From Streptomyces sp. A0642 (GTDB lineage: Bacteria > Actinomycetota > Actinomycetes > Streptomycetales > Streptomycetaceae): a stretch of 64,000 bases of DNA. Shown here one piece after another: positions 16,605 through 24,862 of this stretch. Where the stretch lies: positions 310,001 to 374,000 of the forward strand of contig NZ_SSBL01000001.1 of assembly GCF_004795105.1 (NCBI RefSeq), in the 5' to 3' direction. Made by a program: the position numbers and the translations under genes. Position 1 is the first letter of the stretch. Every line of letters starts with the position of its first letter. The notes below the pieces were generated by a model, which saw only the letters and a program-made list of their open reading frames with translations, ran no database searches and was not told the DNA's origin.

Positions 16605-16761
16605 CGTGCGCCTGGAGATCACCGCGCAGCACTGGCCGTGCGCCTGGCAAGGACCCGCAGCACCGCTCGGCGCCTGAAGACTCCCGCTCAACACGGCTCG
16701 TGCGCCTCGGAATCCCCGTTCAGAACTCCTCGTGCGACTCGGGGTCCCCGCCGAACCGCTC
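16605..16761. repeat. Degenerate tandem repeat, about five units of 31-32 bp
   Basis: CGTGCGCCTSG-type units begin at 16605, 16637, 16668 (shortened), 16699 and 16731, spaced 32, 31, 31 and 32 bp. Each continues with a CCCG(C/T)-rich half. Units 1-3 lie between two convergent genes, and the last two run into the 3' end of the aldo/keto reductase, encoding its tail GGDPESHEEF. Confidence 0.6.
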
Positions 16762-17550
16762 CTGCGGCCCGGCCGAGATGCGGGCCAGTTCCTGCGCGGT
16801 CAGTTCGAAGCCGAACAGGTCGAGGTTCTCCCGCTGCCGTCCCGGGTCGGCCGACTTCGGGATCGGGACGGCGCCCAGCTGCGTGTGCCAGCGCAGCACG
16901 GCCTGGCCCGGCGTCACCCCGTGGGCCCGGGCGACGGCGACCAGGTCCGGGTCGTCCAGCAGATCGCGGCCCCGCCCCAGCGGGCTCCAGCTCTCCGTGA
17001 GGATGCCCTTCGCGGTGTGCACGGCCCGCAACTCCTCCTGCGGCAGCCGCGGGTGCATCTCGATCTGGTTGACGGCCGGCAGCACCCCCGTCTCCTCCTC
17101 CAGCCGCGCCAGATGTGCGGCAGTGAAGTTGGAGACCCCGATCGACCGTACGAGCCCGTCCTCGCGCAGCCGGATCAGCGCCCGCCAGGTGTCCACGTAC
17201 AGGCCGACCCGGGGCAGCGGCCAGTGGATGAGGTAGAGGTCCACGTAGTCCAGGCCGAGGTTGCGGCGGGATTCCTCGAACGACGCCAGGGTCTTGTCGT
17301 ATCCGTGGTGCCGGCCCGGCACCTTGGTGGTGACGAAGACGTCCTCGCGCGGTACGCCGCTGCGGGCGATGCCGCGCCCGGTGCCGGTCTCGTTGCCGTA
17401 GTTCAGCGCGGTGTCGACGAGCCGGTGGCCGAGGCCGAGCGCCCCGGCCACCGCTTCCTCGGCCGCGTCGTCGTCCAGTGGCCAGGTGCCGAGCCCGACC
17501 GCGGGGATCGTGCGGCCGTCGTTGAGGGTGTGCGCCGGGGTCGCGGGCAT
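16720..17550 (-). CDS. Aldo/keto reductase
   Basis: A 276-residue NADPH-dependent reductase of the AKR family (2,5-diketo-gluconate reductase-like). The catalytic tetrad is visible as D and Y in LVDTALNYGNE, K in FVTTKVPGRHHG and H in YLIHWPLP. GVSNFTAAHL and IPKSADPGRQRENLDLFGFEL are the substrate and cofactor segments. The start is the ATG at 17550 with GAAGGGA upstream; the open frame extends to 17664. The gene follows an SDR on the same strand by 129 bp, so they may share a transcript. The physiological substrate cannot be told. Its C-terminal codons lie in the tandem repeat at 16605. Confidence 0.9.
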   Translation of the reverse strand: MPATPAHTLNDGRTIPAVGLGTWPLDDDAAEEAVAGALGLGHRLVDTALNYGNETGTGRGIARSGVPREDVFVTTKVPGRHHGYDKTLASFEESRRNLGLDYVDLYLIHWPLPRVGLYVDTWRALIRLREDGLVRSIGVSNFTAAHLARLEEETGVLPAVNQIEMHPRLPQEELRAVHTAKGILTESWSPLGRGRDLLDDPDLVAVARAHGVTPGQAVLRWHTQLGAVPIPKSADPGRQRENLDLFGFELTAQELARISAGPQERFGGDPESHEEF

Positions 17551-17679
17551 GGCCGTCCCTTCTCGCTGGATCACTGCCCGCCAGCCTAAGGGGGTCCGTC
17601 CGGCCCCGCCTCGCGGCGCGGCCGGGCGATGATCCCGGCGCCCCTCCACCGGCTCGCCGTGCACCTGGCGAGGCCGGCC

Positions 17680-18426
17680 TCAGGCCGCGTGGCCGCCGTC
17701 CACGACCATCTCCGCACCGGTGATGTACGCCGCCTCGTCACTGGCCAAGTACGCGATCAGCGCGGCCACTTCACCCGTCGTACCGAACCGGTCCAACGCG
17801 TTCGCCGCCCGCTGCCCCGCGGCGTACGGGCCGTCGGCCGGGTTCATGTCGGTGTCGACCGCACCGGCCTGGACGAGGTTGACCGTGATGCCGCGCGGGC
17901 CCAGCTCGCGGGCGAGCGGCTTCGTCAGTCCGGACAGGGCCGACTTGCTCATCGCGTACAGAGTGCCGCCGGGCCCTCCCGCGTACCGGCTCAGGGCCGT
18001 GCCGACCGAGATGATGCGGCCTCCCTGTTCGAGGACGCCGGCCGCCGCCCGGCAGGCGAGGAAGACCGCCCGCACGTTCACGGCGAGCACCCGGTCGACG
18101 TCGGCGTCGGTGAGATCGCCGATCGGGCCGAGCACGCCGATGCCCGCGTTGTTGACCAGGATGTCGAGCCGGCCGAAGGTCTCCGCCGCCCGGTGCACCG
18201 CCGCGGGGACGGCCTGGGGATCGGCCGAGTCCGCGCGCAGGGCGACGGCGCGGCGGCCGCCCGCCTCGATCTTCCGTACGACCTCCTGCGCGGCCTCCTC
18301 GTCCTGCACGTAGGTCAGTGCCACGTCGGCGCCGTCCCGGGCGAGCCGCAGGGCGGTCGCGGCGCCGATGCCGCGGCTGCCGCCGGTGACGAGCGCGGTG
18401 CGGTTCATGCTGATGCTGCTGGTCAT
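17680..18426 (-). CDS. SDR-family oxidoreductase
   Basis: A 248-residue classical short-chain dehydrogenase, probably NADP-dependent, resembling 3-oxoacyl-ACP reductase or glucose dehydrogenase types. TGGSRGIG at 14-21 binds the cofactor, VNNAG is at 91-95, and YAMSK gives Y157 and K161. The position that normally holds the catalytic Ser, 14 residues before the Tyr, appears to be Thr143 (SVGTALS), a notable substitution. The C-terminus ends DGGHAA, typical of the family. It is divergent from an EamA transporter and upstream of an aldo/keto reductase. Confidence 0.9.
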   Translation of the reverse strand: MTSSISMNRTALVTGGSRGIGAATALRLARDGADVALTYVQDEEAAQEVVRKIEAGGRRAVALRADSADPQAVPAAVHRAAETFGRLDILVNNAGIGVLGPIGDLTDADVDRVLAVNVRAVFLACRAAAGVLEQGGRIISVGTALSRYAGGPGGTLYAMSKSALSGLTKPLARELGPRGITVNLVQAGAVDTDMNPADGPYAAGQRAANALDRFGTTGEVAALIAYLASDEAAYITGAEMVVDGGHAA

Positions 18427-18652
18427 GAGGGGGTTCCTGTCCGTTGCCGGTTGTGCTGACAGGTCCCATCAAAGTTCTTCGGCGCACGGGGCACCGGCGG
18501 GAAACGGACGCCCACTCCGGCTGCGGCGGCGGTGCCGGGAGCGGCACACCGTCGGTACGTTGTCCCGGCCTCGCCCGCCCGGTAGCGTGACCGGTCCCCG
18601 TGCGAGCCAGTGAGGTCTCCGCATCATCCCTGTGGAGAACCAGGAGATCCCG

Positions 18653-19576
18653 GTGTCCTCTGTCGCCGTGCCCGTCCTCGCCCCGCCGCGCCGCGCCTGG
18701 CTGACCGATCTGCCCGTCCTGCTCGTCGCCGTGGTGTGGGGCTCCAGCTATCTGGCCGCCAAGGGCATCACGACGGCGCAGACCGTCATCGCCGTCCTCG
18801 TGCTGCGGTTCGCCGTCGTGCTGCCCGTCCTGGTGATCGCCGGACGGTCCCGGCTGCGGGCGCTGACCGCGGCCCAGTGGCGGGGCGCGGGGCTGCTGGG
18901 CCTGGTGCTCAGCGGGATCTTCCTGGTGGAGACGTACGGCGTCGTCCACACCTCGGCGACCAACGCGGGGCTCATCATCAGTCTCACCATGATCTTCACC
19001 CCGCTCGCCGAGGCCGCGGTGACCCGGACCCGCCCGACCGGAGCGTTCCTCGCGGCCGCCGGGCTGTCCGTCGCGGGCGTCGTGCTCCTCACCCAGGGCG
19101 GCGGATTCACCAGCCCCTCGGCGGGCGATCTCCTGATGCTGGCCGCCGCACTGGCCCGTACCCTCCACGTGCTCCTGATGGCGCGCATCAAGTCCGTCCA
19201 GTCGGCGGACTCGCTGTCGCTGACGACGGTTCAGCTCGGCAGCTCCGTCGCCGTCTTCGCCCTGCTGGCCGCCCTCCCCGGTACCGGGGAGCCGCCGTGG
19301 ACGGTCGCCGCCGGGTTCGGCCTGCGCGCATGGGGCGGCCTGCTGTTCCTCTCGGTCTTCTGCACCCTCTTCGCGTTCTTCGTGCAGATGTGGTCCGTCC
19401 GCCGCACCTCGCCGTCCCGGGTCAGCCTGCTGCTCGGTACGGAACCGCTCTGGGCCGCCGCCGTCGGCATCGCGATCGGCGGCGAACGCCTGGGCGTCCT
19501 CGGAGTCGCGGGCGCGGTGCTGGTGCTGGCCGGAACCGCGTGGGGGCGGCGCAGCACGGACCCCGTCACTCCCTGA
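18653..19576 (+). CDS. EamA-family (DMT superfamily) membrane transporter
   Basis: A protein of about 307 residues with ten predicted membrane helices in two EamA repeats. The first includes VWGSSYLAAKGI and the second includes AWGGLLFLSVFCTLFAFFVQMWSVRRTSPSRVSLLLGTEPLWAA. Such proteins export metabolites or amino acids. The start is taken as the GTG at 18653, 5 nt after AGGAGAT; a GTG at 18632 is in frame but has no SD. It is divergent from the SDR gene. The substrate is unknown. Confidence 0.87.
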   Translation: MSSVAVPVLAPPRRAWLTDLPVLLVAVVWGSSYLAAKGITTAQTVIAVLVLRFAVVLPVLVIAGRSRLRALTAAQWRGAGLLGLVLSGIFLVETYGVVHTSATNAGLIISLTMIFTPLAEAAVTRTRPTGAFLAAAGLSVAGVVLLTQGGGFTSPSAGDLLMLAAALARTLHVLLMARIKSVQSADSLSLTTVQLGSSVAVFALLAALPGTGEPPWTVAAGFGLRAWGGLLFLSVFCTLFAFFVQMWSVRRTSPSRVSLLLGTEPLWAAAVGIAIGGERLGVLGVAGAVLVLAGTAWGRRSTDPVTP

Positions 19577-19640
19577 CGCCGCTCACGTCCCGCCCGCTCT
19601 CACCTCGACTCCGCTCACGTCCCGGCCCCTCACTCCCTGA
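19566..19640. repeat. Duplicated segment spanning two convergent gene ends
   Basis: TCACTCCCTGAC occurs at the stop of the EamA gene (from 19566) and again at the stop of the small membrane protein (from 19629). CCGCTCACGTCCCG is present twice between them. This looks like a local tandem duplication of the EamA gene end. Confidence 0.5.
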
Positions 19641-19833
19641 CCGAGTCCGAGGCGATCATGACCGCGATGCCCGTCACCACCAGCACGATGCAGGCGAAGA
19701 CCGTGTGGTCACCGATGAGCGGCAGCCGCCGCACCACGCTCAGGAACCGGAACCAGTCGAACCATGCGTGGAGCAGTCCGGCGGCCCCCTGGACGAAGAG
19801 CAGAAAGCCGGCCGTCTCGCAGAGTTTCTTCAT
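19630..19833 (-). CDS. Small membrane protein of unknown function
   Basis: A 67-residue protein with a hydrophobic segment at about 8-24 (AGFLLFVQGAAGLLHAWF) and a second at about 45-62 (VFACIVLVVTGIAVMIA), separated by a basic loop (VRRLPLIG). It is probably a two-helix integral membrane protein. It is convergent with the EamA gene and divergent from the sensor kinase at 19980. No known domain is recognised. The orderly membrane topology supports it as a real gene. Confidence 0.6.
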   Translation of the reverse strand: MKKLCETAGFLLFVQGAAGLLHAWFDWFRFLSVVRRLPLIGDHTVFACIVLVVTGIAVMIASDSVRE

Positions 19834-19979
19834 GGCGGTCAGCCTGGCGGGCCGCGACCGGACGCCGCGTCGGCCGGTGGTCTGCCCGGCCGGTCCGAAA
19901 GTCTCCGCTTCCGCGACTTCGGTCGCTCCACCGCCCGGAAGGCCGGGAACCCCCGCCCCGGCTGCGTAGCTTTGCCGGT

Positions 19980-21197
19980 ATGACGCGCACCGAATACCCC
20001 TGGCTGCTGCCCTCGGCGATGGCCGATCCCGAGCTGCCGGGCGACCGGGGCGGCCGGCAGCGCCGCACCGTGCGGGACTGGGCCGTCGACATCACGGCGT
20101 TCCTCTGCGCGGCGGGCATCGGGCTCGCGGTCCTCGCCGCGATCGGCGCGGACCGGACCACTCCCGACGCCTTCGTCTTCCTCGACTCGCTCGTCGGGGG
20201 CGCGGCCTGCTGCGCGCTGTGGGTGAGGCGGCGGTGGCCGGTCGGCCTCGCCGTGGCCCTCACCCTCCTGGCCACCGTGGAGCCGGTCGCTGCCGGGGCG
20301 CTGCTGGTGGCGTTGTTCAGCGTCGCGGTCCACCGGCCGTTCCGCCCCGTCGCCCTGGTCGGTGCGGGGGCCCTGATCGCCACCCCCGTCCAGCCGTACC
20401 TGCGCCCCGACCCGTCCACCTCGTTCCTCACGTCCACCGTCGTCGGGGTGCTGCTGGTCCTGCTCGTGCTGAGCTGGGGCATGGTCGTACGGTCCCGGCG
20501 CCAGCTCGTCGTCACCCTGCGCGAACGCGCCCGGCGGGCGGAGACCGAAGCGGGTCTGCGGGCCGAGCAGGCGCAGCGGCTGGCCCGCGAGGACATCGCC
20601 CGCGAGATGCACGACGTCCTCGCCCACCGGCTGACCCTGCTCAGCGTCCACGCCGGCGCCCTCGAATTCCGCCCCGACGCACCCCCCGCCGAGGTCGCCC
20701 GCGCCGCCGGGGTCATCCGGGACAGTGCGCACGAGGCGCTCCAGGACCTCCGCGAGATCATCGGAGTCCTGCGCAGCCCCCGCGACGGCGACGGCAACCG
20801 CCCGCAGCCCACCCTCGCCACCCTCGACGCGCTCGTCGCCGAATCCCGGGCGGCCGGTATGGAAGTCACCCTCGACAACGTGATCGACGACCCGGCCGCC
20901 GCCCCCGCAGCCATCGGCCGCACCGTCTACCGCATCGCCCAGGAGGGGCTGACCAACGCCCGCAAGCACGCGCCCGGCGCCGAGGTCGCCGTCACGGTCA
21001 CCGGGGGACCCGGCCGGGGCATCACCGTCGAGGTGCGCAACCCGGCCCCCGCCGAACCCTTCGAGCAGGTACCGGGATCCGGCCAGGGCCTCATCGGCCT
21101 GACGGAGCGGGCCACCCTCGCCGGGGGCCGCCTCGACCACGGACCGGAGCCGGACGGGGGGTTCGGGGTACGGGCCTGGCTACCGTGGTCCTCATGA
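19980..21197 (+). CDS. Membrane sensor histidine kinase (NarL-system type)
   Basis: A 405-residue kinase. The first 170 residues hold about four to five membrane helices (such as ITAFLCAAGIGLAVLAAI and VVGVLLVLLVLSWGMVV). A linker helix and the HisKA_3 motif LAREDIAREMHDVLAHRLTLLSVHAGALEF, with the phospho-accepting His, follow. ATPase motifs are VYRIAQEGLTNARKHAPG and GSGQGLIGLTERATLAGGRL. The ATG at 19980 is chosen because upstream codons encode a basic, proline-rich stretch. It overlaps its response regulator by 4 bp (ATGA). The adjacent P450 operon lies 78 bp beyond the regulator and could be a target, but this is conjecture. Confidence 0.88.
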   Translation: MTRTEYPWLLPSAMADPELPGDRGGRQRRTVRDWAVDITAFLCAAGIGLAVLAAIGADRTTPDAFVFLDSLVGGAACCALWVRRRWPVGLAVALTLLATVEPVAAGALLVALFSVAVHRPFRPVALVGAGALIATPVQPYLRPDPSTSFLTSTVVGVLLVLLVLSWGMVVRSRRQLVVTLRERARRAETEAGLRAEQAQRLAREDIAREMHDVLAHRLTLLSVHAGALEFRPDAPPAEVARAAGVIRDSAHEALQDLREIIGVLRSPRDGDGNRPQPTLATLDALVAESRAAGMEVTLDNVIDDPAAAPAAIGRTVYRIAQEGLTNARKHAPGAEVAVTVTGGPGRGITVEVRNPAPAEPFEQVPGSGQGLIGLTERATLAGGRLDHGPEPDGGFGVRAWLPWSS

Positions 21198-21910
21198 CGC
21201 CCCCTCCCGCCTCCCCGCCCCGTCCCGTCCGGCTCCTCATCGTCGACGACGACCCGCTCGTCCGGGCCGGGCTCACCCTCATGCTCGGGGGCGCCGAGGA
21301 CATCGACCTCGTGGGGGAGGGGGCCGACGGGAGCGAGGTGGCCGAACTCGTCGACAGGCTCCGGCCGGACGTCGTCCTGATGGACATCCGGATGCCCGTC
21401 ATGGACGGGCTGGCCGCGACCGAAGCGCTCCGCAGCCGCCCGGACGCACCGGAGATCGTCGTCCTGACGACGTTCCACGCCGACGAGCAGGTGCTCCGCG
21501 CCATCCGTGCCGGGGCGGCCGGCTTCGTCCTCAAGGACAATCTGCCCGCGCAGATCGTCGACTCCGTGCGGCGCGTGGCGGCCGGCGACCCCGTCCTGTC
21601 ACCCGCGGTCACCCGTCAGTTGATGGCCCGGGCCACGGGCTCGGGCCAGGAGGAGCGGGCCGGCCGGGCCGAACGCGCGCGGCAGCGGATCGCGTTGCTG
21701 GCCGACCGGGAGCGCGAGGTGGCGGTCGCCGTCGGCCACGGCCGCTCCAACGCGGAGATCGCCGCCGCCCTCTATCTGAGCGTGGCCACGGTGAAGGCCC
21801 AGGTGTCACGCATTCTCGCCAAGTTCGGCTTCAACAACCGCGTCCAGATCGCGCTGCTGGTCCACGACGCGGGTCTTCTCGACGACGACGGCGGCGCCGG
21901 CCTGTCCTGA
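21194..21910 (+). CDS. NarL/LuxR-family response regulator
   Basis: A 238-residue partner of the preceding kinase. The receiver domain shows the acidic pocket LLIVDDDPLVRAG, the phospho-accepting Asp in VVLMDIRMPVMDG, T in VVLTTFHAD and K in FVLKDNLP. The C-terminal LuxR-type helix-turn-helix is DREREVAVAVGHGRSNAEIAAALYLSVATVKAQVSRILAKFG. The ATG lies in the kinase stop codon (ATGA). No obvious terminator is seen in the 78 bp before the first P450 gene, so read-through is possible. Confidence 0.9.
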   Translation: MTPPPASPPRPVRLLIVDDDPLVRAGLTLMLGGAEDIDLVGEGADGSEVAELVDRLRPDVVLMDIRMPVMDGLAATEALRSRPDAPEIVVLTTFHADEQVLRAIRAGAAGFVLKDNLPAQIVDSVRRVAAGDPVLSPAVTRQLMARATGSGQEERAGRAERARQRIALLADREREVAVAVGHGRSNAEIAAALYLSVATVKAQVSRILAKFGFNNRVQIALLVHDAGLLDDDGGAGLS

Positions 21911-21988
21911 ACCCGTCGTCAGCCCGTCGTCCCCGCCGGACCGGTCGGCTTAGGCTGACCCGACCGATCCGACCGGGAGGGTGGGCCC

Positions 21989-23167
21989 ATGTCCGATGTC
22001 GACGCCGATCTGCGCGGAGCAGCCGACTTCACCGCGCATCCGTACCCGTACTACGCCGAGCTGCGTGCCGAGGGCCCGGTGCACACCGTCCGTACGGACG
22101 AGTTCGACCGGCTCTGGCTCGTCGTCGGGTACGACGAGGGACGCGCCGTGCTCGCCGACCAGCGATTCGGCAAGGACTGGCGGAAGCTTCCCGGCCAGAC
22201 GGGCGCCGGTGCCCCGATCAACGCCAACATGCTGGAGATGGACCCACCGGACCACACCCGCCTGCGCAAGCTGGTGTCCAGGGAGTTCACCCCGAGGCGC
22301 ATCGAGGCGCTGCGCCCGCGCGTCCAGCAGATCACCGACGGACTGCTCGACGCGATGCTGCCCGCGGGGCGGGCGGACCTCCTCGACGCGTTCGCCTTTC
22401 CGCTGCCGATGACCGTCATCTGCGAACTCATCGGCGTGCCCGACATGGACCGGGCCGCCTTCCGCGTGATGTCCGGCGCCGTTGTCTCCCCGGTGGGGGC
22501 CCGGGAGGAGGGCGACGCCATCCGCGCGATGGGCGCCTATCTCACCGAACTCATCGAGGACAAGCGCTGCTCGCCCGGCGACGACCTGATGAGCGCACTG
22601 ATCGCCGCCCGGTACGACGACGACGACACGCTGTCGCCCGACGAACTGGTGGGCATGGCCTTCCTGCTGCTCGTCGCCGGTCACGAGACGACGGTCAACC
22701 TGATTTCCAACGGGGTACGCGCACTGCTCACCCACCCCGACCAACTGGCGGCCTTACGAGCGGACTTCGGGCTCCTCGACGGGGCGGTGGAGGAGATGCT
22801 CCGCTACGAGGGACCGGTGGAGAACGCCACCTTCCGGCTCGCCCTCGAGGACGTCAGGATCGGCTCGCGGACCATACGGGCCGGTGACCTGGTCCTGGTC
22901 TCCCTGGCCGGCGCCGACCGCGACCCCGGCCGTTATCCCGCTCCCGACCGGTTCGACATCCGCCGCGAGACGCAGGGGCACCTGGCCTTCGGCCACGGGA
23001 TCCACTTCTGCCTGGGTGCTCCGCTGGCCCGGATGGAGGGCCGCATCGCGATCCGTACGCTGCTGGAACGCTGCCCCGGGCTCGGGCCGGACCCGGATGC
23101 CGGGGAGCCGGACTGGCTGCCCGGCCTGCTGATCCGCGGGGTGCGCAGGCTCCCCGTGCGCTGGTGA
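21989..23167 (+). CDS. Cytochrome P450 with a TTA codon
   Basis: A 392-residue bacterial class I P450, likely CYP107-like. It has the I-helix oxygen-binding motif AGHETT at 230-235, the ExxR pair E269/R272 and the heme loop FGHGIHFCLG with Cys341. Leu256 is encoded by TTA (22754-22756), the only in-frame TTA I found in the window. In Streptomyces this makes translation depend on the bldA tRNA. The gene opens a three-gene unit with a hotdog thioesterase (19 bp gap) and a second P450 (11 bp gap). A ferredoxin and reductase are not encoded nearby. The substrate is unknown. Confidence 0.93.
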   Translation: MSDVDADLRGAADFTAHPYPYYAELRAEGPVHTVRTDEFDRLWLVVGYDEGRAVLADQRFGKDWRKLPGQTGAGAPINANMLEMDPPDHTRLRKLVSREFTPRRIEALRPRVQQITDGLLDAMLPAGRADLLDAFAFPLPMTVICELIGVPDMDRAAFRVMSGAVVSPVGAREEGDAIRAMGAYLTELIEDKRCSPGDDLMSALIAARYDDDDTLSPDELVGMAFLLLVAGHETTVNLISNGVRALLTHPDQLAALRADFGLLDGAVEEMLRYEGPVENATFRLALEDVRIGSRTIRAGDLVLVSLAGADRDPGRYPAPDRFDIRRETQGHLAFGHGIHFCLGAPLARMEGRIAIRTLLERCPGLGPDPDAGEPDWLPGLLIRGVRRLPVRW

Positions 23168-23186
23168 CGGAGAAGGAGACCCGCTC

Positions 23187-23606
23187 ATGACCGGACTCGA
23201 CCTGCGGATGGCACAGAAGGTGCTCGACAACCAGCCGTTCAGCGCCCTCGTCGGCGCGCGGATCACCGCCTTCGGCGACGGCGCGGCCACGCTGGAGATC
23301 GACAGCCGCGAGGAACTGCGGCAGCAGAACGGATTCCTGCACGGCGGAGTGCTCGCGTACGCCGCCGACAACGCCCTCACCTTCGCCGCCGGATCGACGC
23401 TCGGCCCGGCCGTGCTGACCGGCGGCTTCTCCATCCAGTACCTCCGCCCCGCCACCGGCGCCACGCTCGTCGCGCGCGCGGAGGTCGTCCACACCGGCCG
23501 CCGGCAGGCCGTGGCGCGCTGCGATCTGTCCGTCGTGGGCCAGGACGGCGCCGAGACGCTCTGCGCCGTCGCCCAGGGAACCGTGCTGAACGCCACCTCG
23601 TCCTGA
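23187..23606 (+). CDS. PaaI-family hotdog-fold thioesterase
   Basis: A 139-residue single hotdog domain. The core LHGGVLAYAADNALTFAAG (about 51-69) is the PaaI/acyl-CoA thioesterase motif with the conserved HGG and the central-helix Asp. The second strand region is GGFSIQYLRPATGATLVARAEV. The ATG at 23187 has GGAGAAGGAG upstream. It would hydrolyse an acyl- or aryl-CoA/ACP thioester. Its place between two similar P450 genes, with very short gaps, suggests that the P450 substrate or product is a thioester. Confidence 0.88.
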   Translation: MTGLDLRMAQKVLDNQPFSALVGARITAFGDGAATLEIDSREELRQQNGFLHGGVLAYAADNALTFAAGSTLGPAVLTGGFSIQYLRPATGATLVARAEVVHTGRRQAVARCDLSVVGQDGAETLCAVAQGTVLNATSS

Positions 23607-23617
23607 AGGAGCCCCAC

Positions 23618-24814
23618 GTGACCACCGAAGCGATATTCGACCTCGGGGCGCTCGGCGAGCGGTTCACCCGCGATCCGTTCCCCGTGTACGCCGACCTGCG
23701 GGCCCGGGGCCCCGTGCACCGGGTCCGCATCCCGGAGGGCACCCTCGCCTGGCTGGTCGTCGGGTACGAGGAGGGCAGGGCCGCCCTCGCGGACCAGCGG
23801 TTCTCCAAGCAGTGGAGCAGTGCCTCGCCCGCCCTGGGGGTCAGCCAGGTATCCGCCGGGACCTCCATGCTCAGCTCCGACGCACCGGCGCACACCCGGT
23901 TGCGCAAACTCGTGACCCGGGAGTTCACCGCCCGCCGGATGCAGCAACTCGTGCCGCGCGTCCAGCGGATGACGGACGAACTGCTCGACACCATGCTGGC
24001 GCTCCCGGAGCGCAGGACCGATCTCGTCGAGTCCCTTTCCTTCCCGCTCCCCATGTCCGTCATCTGTGAACTGCTCGGAGTGCCGTTCCTGGACCGCCGG
24101 GCCTTTCGCGACTGGTCCAACACCGCGGTGTCCTCCATCGACGGTGAGGCACGGCGCGCCGCGACCGCCGCGATGTCCGGCTATCTCGCCGGACTGCTCG
24201 ACGACAAACGGAAACAGCCCGGCGACGACCTGATGAGCGCGCTCATCCACACCGCCGACGAGGACGGCGACCGGCTCTCCGCCAGTGAACTGATGGGCAT
24301 GGCCTGGCTGCTGCTCGTCGCGGGCCACGAGACCACGGTCAACCTCATCACCGGCGGAGTGCTGGCCCTGCTCACGCACCCGGAACAACTGAACGCCCTG
24401 CGCGCGGACTCCGGTCTCATCGACAACGCGGTGGAGGAGATGCTCCGCTACGCGGGCCCGGTCGAGACGCCCACCTACCGCTTCACCACCGAAGCGGTCG
24501 ACATCGGCGGCACGGTGATCCCCGGAGGCGGCGAGCTCGTCCTCGTCGCGATGTCCGACGCCAACCGCGACCCGGACCGCTACCCGGACGCGGACCGTTT
24601 CGACATCACCCGGGACGCCCGCGGACACCTGGCCTTCGGCCACGGGATCCACTACTGCCTGGGTGCGCCGCTGGCCCGCATCGAGGCGGCGGTGGCCGTG
24701 AGGTCGTTGCTGGAGCGCTGCCCGGGGCTGGCGCTGGACGCGGACCCGGCCGAGCTGACCTGGCGCACGGGCATGCTGATCCGGGGGCCGGAGGGGCTGC
24801 CGGTCAGGTGGTGA
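23618..24814 (+). CDS. Cytochrome P450
   Basis: A 398-residue P450 closely similar to the one at 21989 over its whole length. Shared segments include HTRLRKLV.REFT, SFPLPM.VICEL.GVP, PGDDLMSALI, LLLVAGHETTVNLI and RGHLAFGHGIH. AGHETT is at 235-240 and the heme ligand is Cys347 in FGHGIHYCLG. The pair looks like an old tandem duplication interrupted by the thioesterase gene. It has no TTA codon, unlike the first copy. The gene ends in a hairpin that overlaps its stop codon. Confidence 0.93.
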   Translation: MTTEAIFDLGALGERFTRDPFPVYADLRARGPVHRVRIPEGTLAWLVVGYEEGRAALADQRFSKQWSSASPALGVSQVSAGTSMLSSDAPAHTRLRKLVTREFTARRMQQLVPRVQRMTDELLDTMLALPERRTDLVESLSFPLPMSVICELLGVPFLDRRAFRDWSNTAVSSIDGEARRAATAAMSGYLAGLLDDKRKQPGDDLMSALIHTADEDGDRLSASELMGMAWLLLVAGHETTVNLITGGVLALLTHPEQLNALRADSGLIDNAVEEMLRYAGPVETPTYRFTTEAVDIGGTVIPGGGELVLVAMSDANRDPDRYPDADRFDITRDARGHLAFGHGIHYCLGAPLARIEAAVAVRSLLERCPGLALDADPAELTWRTGMLIRGPEGLPVRW

Positions 24815-24843
24815 GCCGCAGGCGGCGGAGCGCCGCGGCTCAC
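24811..24843. terminator. Hairpin at the end of the P450 operon
   Basis: GTGAGCCGC at 24811-24819 pairs with GCGGCTCAC at 24835-24843 (9 bp, 15-nt loop). It includes the TGA of the P450 and lies 19 bp from the convergent Gfo/Idh gene end, so it can serve both strands. Confidence 0.6.
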
Positions 24844-24862
24844 GGGGCAGGAGGGCCCGGCG

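Noticed and set aside
13562..16650. Long minus-strand ORFs opposite allB and alc
   Set aside because: Antisense shadows of two enzymes with complete catalytic motifs.
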